Shown piece after piece: positions 13,009 through 15,920 of a DNA stretch of 15,920 nucleotides. The DNA lies in NCBI GenBank assembly GCA_900549625.1, contig URPE01000025.1, forward strand, positions 1 through 15,920. Reading direction: 5' to 3'. The first letter of the stretch is position 1, and every line of letters starts with the position of its first letter. This DNA comes from an uncultured Mycoplasmatota bacterium (GTDB lineage: Bacteria; Bacillota_I; Bacilli_A; RF39; UBA660). The position numbers were made by a program, and so were the translations under genes. The notes under the pieces were generated by a model. That model had not been told where the DNA came from. It saw only the letters and a list, made by a program, of their open reading frames with translations, and did not search any database.

Positions 13009-13280
13009 ATGCCCAGGATACCAGTTAATGTGTTTCTTTATATAGAATTTGAATTTCTTCTGACATATTACTTACTGTTATTTTTTGTTGCAGGCAGAGC
13101 AAGAAATAAAGAAAATCTTCTAAGGATAGACGATTTGTTTGATAAGTATCATATTAGTTATTACCATTTTCTAAAAAATAAAAATAAATGGGGTTATGAT
13201 ATGAAAATGCTGATACACTATATAATATATTTGAAAAAACATTTGCTGATATACTTGAATTAGAAAGCTTTCTATCATAG
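13009..13280 (+). pseudogene. Frameshifted gene remnant
   Basis: From 13009 one frame gives a segment that becomes protein-like from about 13090 (GRARNKENLLRIDDLFDKY, then HISYYHFLKNKNKWGYD), then turns into low-complexity Ile/Leu/Tyr after 13200. The frame starting at 13200 instead reads YENADTLYNIFEKTFADI and on to ELESFLS with TAG at 13278-13280. Restoring one T at GATATGAA (giving GATTATGAA) joins the two parts as WGYDYENAD. No ribosome binding site is visible at the 5' end. I do not recognise the family. It is best read as a 5'-truncated gene with a 1-nt deletion. Confidence 0.4.
13261..13274. promoter_or_regulatory. Perfect 14-bp palindrome upstream of the small membrane protein
   Basis: TAGAAAGCTTTCTA is its own reverse complement and lies about 30 bp before the ATG at 13304, close to a TATAAAT that could be a -10. 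It could be an operator; it also overlaps the end of the gene remnant, so chance cannot be excluded. Confidence 0.25.
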
Positions 13281-13303
13281 TATAAATAGAAAGGTAATTC
13301 AAA

Positions 13304-13519
13304 ATGAAGAAAAAATATCTTATTTTAATAATTATTATAGTAATATTGTTATTTCCTATCAAAATCCGTTTAAAAGATGGTGGTACAGTTGAATATAAAG
13401 CCTTAACGTATAAAGTATCTAAAGTTCATCGTTTAAATCCTTTAGATAGTAATAGTGCTTATACAACTGGTATTATTATTGAAATATTTGGTAAAAAAAT
13501 ATATGAAAAATTAAGTTAG
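13304..13519 (+). CDS. Small single-pass membrane protein, hypothetical
   Basis: 71 residues: a basic start (MKKK), one hydrophobic helix (about 5-19), then a short conserved-looking domain IKIRLKDGGTVEYKALTYKV, a KVHRLN segment, and GIIIEIFGKKIYEKL. I recall small Bacillota proteins of the same build (DGGT-x-Y-x-A-x-x-Y-x-V followed by a GIxIEIxGxxIY ending), mostly uncharacterised. The ribosome binding site AAAGG is about 9-11 nt upstream. The following GNAT gene starts 9 nt after its stop codon with an AGGAGG at the junction, so the two were probably cotranscribed. No function can be given. Confidence 0.65.
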   Translation: MKKKYLILIIIIVILLFPIKIRLKDGGTVEYKALTYKVSKVHRLNPLDSNSAYTTGIIIEIFGKKIYEKLS

Positions 13520-13528
13520 GAGGATACA

Positions 13529-14065
13529 ATGTTAAGTCCAAGATTAGAAACAGAAAGATTAATTTTAAGAAGATGGAAAAAAGATGATATTGATGATCTA
13601 TATAAAATGATTTCTGATAAAAGGTTATTTACTTATTTAAAAAAGCCAAATATAACTAAAGAGGAAGAAGAAAAAAAATTAGATAGTTAGCTTAGGAATG
13701 TTAATGAATCTCTAGAAGAAAGATGGGCTATTACTTTAAAATCTACTGACGCTATAATTGGCCAAATTTCCGTTGAAAGTGTTAATACCAAGAATAACTA
13801 TTGTACTATTGGTTTTATGCTGCAATATGCTTACTGGGGTCATGGTTATGCTTCTGAAGCCTTAAGTAATGTTACCGATTATTTACTTAATAAAGGATAT
13901 TATTTAGTTGAAGGGTGTTGTAACGAATTAAACATAGCTTCTTCTAAAACTATGCTAAAAGCAGGTTTTACTAAGGATGGTTACATCAAAGAAAGAAGAT
14001 TAAATAAAGATGGTACTTACACTGGTCTAGAGTACTATAGTAAAAAGTTAAGCAAAACCAACTAG
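13529..14065 (+). pseudogene. GNAT acetyltransferase gene interrupted by an in-frame amber codon
   Basis: A good start (AGGAGG, then ATG at 13529) opens MLSPRLETERLILRRW, the classic N-terminus of RimJ/RimL-type GNAT acetyltransferases. Codon 54 (13688-13690) is TAG in the context LDS-TAG-LRNVNE. The same frame then continues through WAITLKSTDAIIGQI, the acetyl-CoA-binding region YWGHGYASEAL, and NIASSKTMLKAGF to TAG at 14063-14065, giving 178 codons in all, the normal family length. A TGG-to-TAG change would explain it. TAG is a common stop in this genome, so readthrough is unlikely. A downstream internal ATG (13817) would give an 82-residue fragment lacking the first half of the fold. Confidence 0.8.
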
Positions 14066-14087
14066 CTTAATTTTTTTATGAAAATTA

Positions 14088-14116
14088 TTGACATACATAT
14101 GTATACTATTTATAAT
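14088..14116 (+). promoter_or_regulatory. Near-perfect promoter with a palindrome in the spacer
   Basis: TTGACA (14088-14093) and TATAAT (14111-14116) with 17 bp between, both consensus. The spacer carries ATACATATGTAT (14093-14104), a perfect 12-bp palindrome containing TACA-TA-TGTA, the core recognised by BlaI/MecI/CopY-type repressors in other Firmicutes. Tight repression of the following GNAT gene is an inference. Confidence 0.65.
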
Positions 14117-14159
14117 AGAAAGCATATTTTAAGTTTTAATTAGTTTAATTAAAGAAAGA

Positions 14160-14621
14160 GTGATTAATGTGCAATATAAGATTATTAAATCATCAATTAA
14201 GGATATAGACCTGTTAAAGGAATATAAAAAGAGAACCATTTATGAATATGCCAAAGGATTAAGCACTAATGAAATAGCTAGTATCAATAATTATATTGAT
14301 AGAGAGGTTAACTCTTTAATTGATAATTACTATAGCATAATAGTAAATAATAAAATTATTGGTTGTTTAATGCTTACTGATCATGGTGCAGGTAAATTAC
14401 TTGATGAACTTTACATTGAAGAAGTATATCGTAATCAAAAAATTGGGACAAGTATTATAACTAATATCATAAATGATAATAATCATGTTTATTTATGGGT
14501 TTATAAAGAAAATATTAAAGCCATATCCTTATATAAAAGGCTTGGTTTTAAAATAAAAGAGGAAACAGAAACTAGATATTACATGGAGTATAGTAATAAT
14601 CCAAAAAATGGTTTGACTTAA
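14160..14621 (+). CDS. GNAT-family N-acetyltransferase
   Basis: About 150 residues. The C-terminal half has the GNAT acetyl-CoA motif LDELYIEEVYRNQKIGTSII (Q/R-x-x-G-x-G/S type) and NIKAISLYKRLGFKIKEE, the usual end of the fold. The N-terminal half includes GCLMLTDHGAG. The start is uncertain: GTG at 14160 follows AAAGAAAG closely, while GTG at 14169 has GAGTGA about 6 nt upstream. No ATG is available in frame. The substrate cannot be told. It has its own strong, possibly repressed promoter and is not the paralogue partner of the broken GNAT gene just upstream. Confidence 0.85.
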   Translation: MINVQYKIIKSSIKDIDLLKEYKKRTIYEYAKGLSTNEIASINNYIDREVNSLIDNYYSIIVNNKIIGCLMLTDHGAGKLLDELYIEEVYRNQKIGTSIITNIINDNNHVYLWVYKENIKAISLYKRLGFKIKEETETRYYMEYSNNPKNGLT

Positions 14622-14666
14622 TTTTTTGTATTTTTTGGTTAAAAAGTAATAATAAAGGAGAAAAAA

Positions 14667-15420
14667 ATGAAGAGAATAGGAAATGAATATACTAATAATA
14701 TTTTTGAAAGTATAAAACACACAGATGAATATGATAATGAATTTTGGTATGCTAGAGAACTTTCGAAGGCCCTAGAATATAGAGATTGGCGAAATTTTAA
14801 AAAAGTAATAGATAAAGCAAAAGAAGCATGTAAAAACACTGGTTTTAATATAGATGAACAACTTGTTGAAATCAACAAGTTGTCAAAAAGAAATAATAAC
14901 GCTATTGCTAACATCCAAGATTATAAGCTATCAAGATACATATGTTATTTAATAGTACAAAACGCTGATCCCAGTAAAGAAATTGTAGCCTTAGGGCAGA
15001 CTTATTTTGCTATTCAAACAAGAAAACAAGAAATAATTGAGCAAGAGTATGATTCATTATCAGATGATGAAAAAAGGTTTTATCAAAGGAAATTAACGAG
15101 ACAAGGTAACTATACATTACAAAAAGTTGCATCTTCTGCTGGTGTTAAAAATATGGCTGAGTTTCATAATGCTGGATACAAAGGATTATATAATGGTGAA
15201 ACAGCAGATGATATTTTCAAAAGAAAAAAATTGAGATATAGAGAAGATATTTTAGATAATATGAATGAAGATGAATTGGTAGCTAATTTATTTAGAATAA
15301 ATCAAACTAAGCAAAAACTTTTAAAAGATAACGTGCAAGGCGAAAAAGAAGCAAAAGATATCCATTATGAGGTTGGTAAAAAAGTAAGAAAAGCCATTGC
15401 GGATATTGGTGGTATGATGC
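14667..15420 (+). CDS. dinD: DNA damage-inducible protein DinD, 3' end lost at the contig junction
   Basis: AGGAG 7 nt before the ATG opens a protein with the BRO-N-like core EFWYARELSKALEYRDWRNF (about residues 26-45), NADPSKEIVALGQTYFAIQT, and KNMAEFHNAGYKGLYNGETA, all typical of the DinD family. The family normally ends with VGKKVR-x-AI-x-xIGG-x-MP followed by about 20-30 further residues. Here the match stops at GGMMP (about 15421) and the frame runs into unrelated DNA, ending at TAA 15435-15437. The missing tail is therefore due to the join. DinD is SOS-induced in E. coli and inhibits RecA filaments; I see no LexA box (CGAAC-N4-GTTYG) upstream here. Confidence 0.85.
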
Positions 15421-15711
15421 CAGACAGGCATCCATAATCGTCAGATCCTGGTAAGGAAGTGCAATGTTCATTACCAGATCCGGTTTGTAACTGTTTATCA
15501 GCTGGATCAGCTGGTTTACATCATCTGCATCTACCTTTGCCGTGGTAATAACTGTTTTTGTTTTTCCTTCCAGCTTACGGGCAAGGGCATCACATTTTTC
15601 TTTTGTCCTGCTTGCAATACACAGTTCTGTAAATACCTCATCTGCCTGACAGCATTTCTGGATTGCTACACTGGCTACTCCGCCGCAGCCGATTACAAGT
15701 ACTCTGCTCAT
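15418..15711 (-). CDS. Carboxynorspermidine dehydrogenase (saccharopine dehydrogenase-like), N-terminal fragment
   Basis: Read on the minus strand from ATG at 15709-15711, with AGGAG about 9 nt upstream, it begins MSRVLVIGCGGVASVAIQKC, a Rossmann NADP-binding start, then ASRTKEKCDALA, KVDADDVNQL, KPDLVMNIALPYQDLTIMDACL. These are the first ~98 residues of the carboxynorspermidine dehydrogenase/synthase family, which reductively condenses diaminobutyrate semialdehyde with putrescine. After MDACLA the family sequence would continue with a TGVDYxDTANYE-like segment, but the frame instead runs into antisense dinD DNA (open to 15307). GC is near 47% and codon use differs from everything to the left. 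It belongs to a polyamine operon from another genome. Confidence 0.8.
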
Positions 15712-15754
15712 GTTTTTTATCTCCTTTTTTTATATTTCACTATCGCAGCTGTTT

Positions 15755-15920
15755 TTATTTCGCCACTGCCAGCAGCAGTTCCCTGACCACCTTGCATGCT
15801 GTGGCTGTGGAAACACCGCTTGGATCCAGCATAGGTGCCAGCTCATTGACATCTGCTCCCACAATATTTAATTCTGATACCTTCCGGATAGCAGCAAGAA
15901 GCTCAAGGAAGCTTACGCCT
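15755..15920 (-). CDS. speB: Agmatinase (SpeB family), C-terminal fragment cut by the window edge
   Basis: The minus-strand frame gives 54 residues ending at TAA 15755-15757. The segment ELNIVGADVNELAPMLDPSG followed by VSTATACKVVRELLLAVAK matches the C-terminal part of agmatinase/ureohydrolase proteins (G-x-D-V/h-E-x-x-P ... A-x-K-h-h-R-E-hL). The metal-binding motifs lie outside the window. It is followed after 43 bases by the carboxynorspermidine dehydrogenase gene, an operon order consistent with making putrescine from agmatine and extending it by the carboxynorspermidine route. GC-rich and foreign to the left part of the window. Confidence 0.75.
   Translation of the reverse strand, partial: GVSFLELLAAIRKVSELNIVGADVNELAPMLDPSGVSTATACKVVRELLLAVAK

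Noticed and set aside
13688..13690. Programmed amber readthrough or pyrrolysine at the GNAT stop
   Set aside because: TAG ends about half of the genes here and no downstream element is evident; a nonsense mutation is simpler.
14622..14666. LexA box for dinD
   Set aside because: No CGAAC-N4-GTTYG-like sequence occurs in the upstream gap.
15307..15711. 134-codon minus-strand ORF as one real protein
   Set aside because: Only 15418-15711 resembles carboxynorspermidine dehydrogenase; the remainder is antisense to dinD, created by the junction.

Overview
Most of the window (about 1-15,418) is AT-rich, roughly 28-30% GC by eye, with strong AGGAGG/AGGTGA ribosome binding sites. It carries a Gram-positive core gene set: RNase J, FtsY-YlxM-Ffh, DnaB-DnaI, and a CotD-type spore coat protein. 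Together with sortase-type and TasA-like surface proteins this points to an uncultured gut member of the Bacillota, probably Bacilli/Erysipelotrichia or RF39-like; the placement is inference. All 16 stop codons I could read in this part are TAA or TAG, none TGA. The last ~500 bases (from about 15,418) are about 47% GC, use different codons, and hold the end of an agmatinase gene and the start of a carboxynorspermidine dehydrogenase gene. They look like a piece of another genome (Lachnospiraceae-like) joined inside dinD, so the window is probably a chimeric metagenomic contig at that point.

Layout. 1-1010: C-terminal part of a beta-helix surface protein with GGTI repeats. 1011-1478: gene-free stretch with hairpins, terminators and a possible ~100-nt small RNA. 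1479-3152 (minus): RNase J, divergent from a prepilin-like gene that leads an operon with ftsY, ylxM and ffh (3271-6269). 6314-7669: a secreted protein with nine two-cysteine repeats and an NPKTG sorting signal. 7727-8539: CotD-like coat protein and a small ferritin-like protein. 8587-10757: dnaB-dnaI, the helicase-loading pair. 10826-12529: a secreted 567-residue protein whose C-terminal segment is abruptly GC-rich. 12636-14621: a DUF1653-like protein, a frameshifted remnant, a small membrane protein, an amber-interrupted GNAT gene and an intact GNAT gene. 14667 onward: dinD, cut by the junction.

The most interesting element is the C-terminal segment of the 567-residue protein (about 12,350-12,475). 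In a ~30% GC gene, a ~125-nt block of about 53% GC, poor in A and rich in NNC codons, ends in an A-free stretch encoding GVRPVV and sits in a C-type-lectin/FGE-like domain. This is what a diversity-generating retroelement (DGR) variable region looks like. No reverse transcriptase or template repeat is in the window, so the target would be served in trans by a DGR elsewhere in the genome. A further GC-rich non-coding block with hairpins follows the stop codon.

The core genes form ordinary transcription units with recognisable promoters and terminators. The accessory genes are surface or sporulation functions and small, partly decayed genes.
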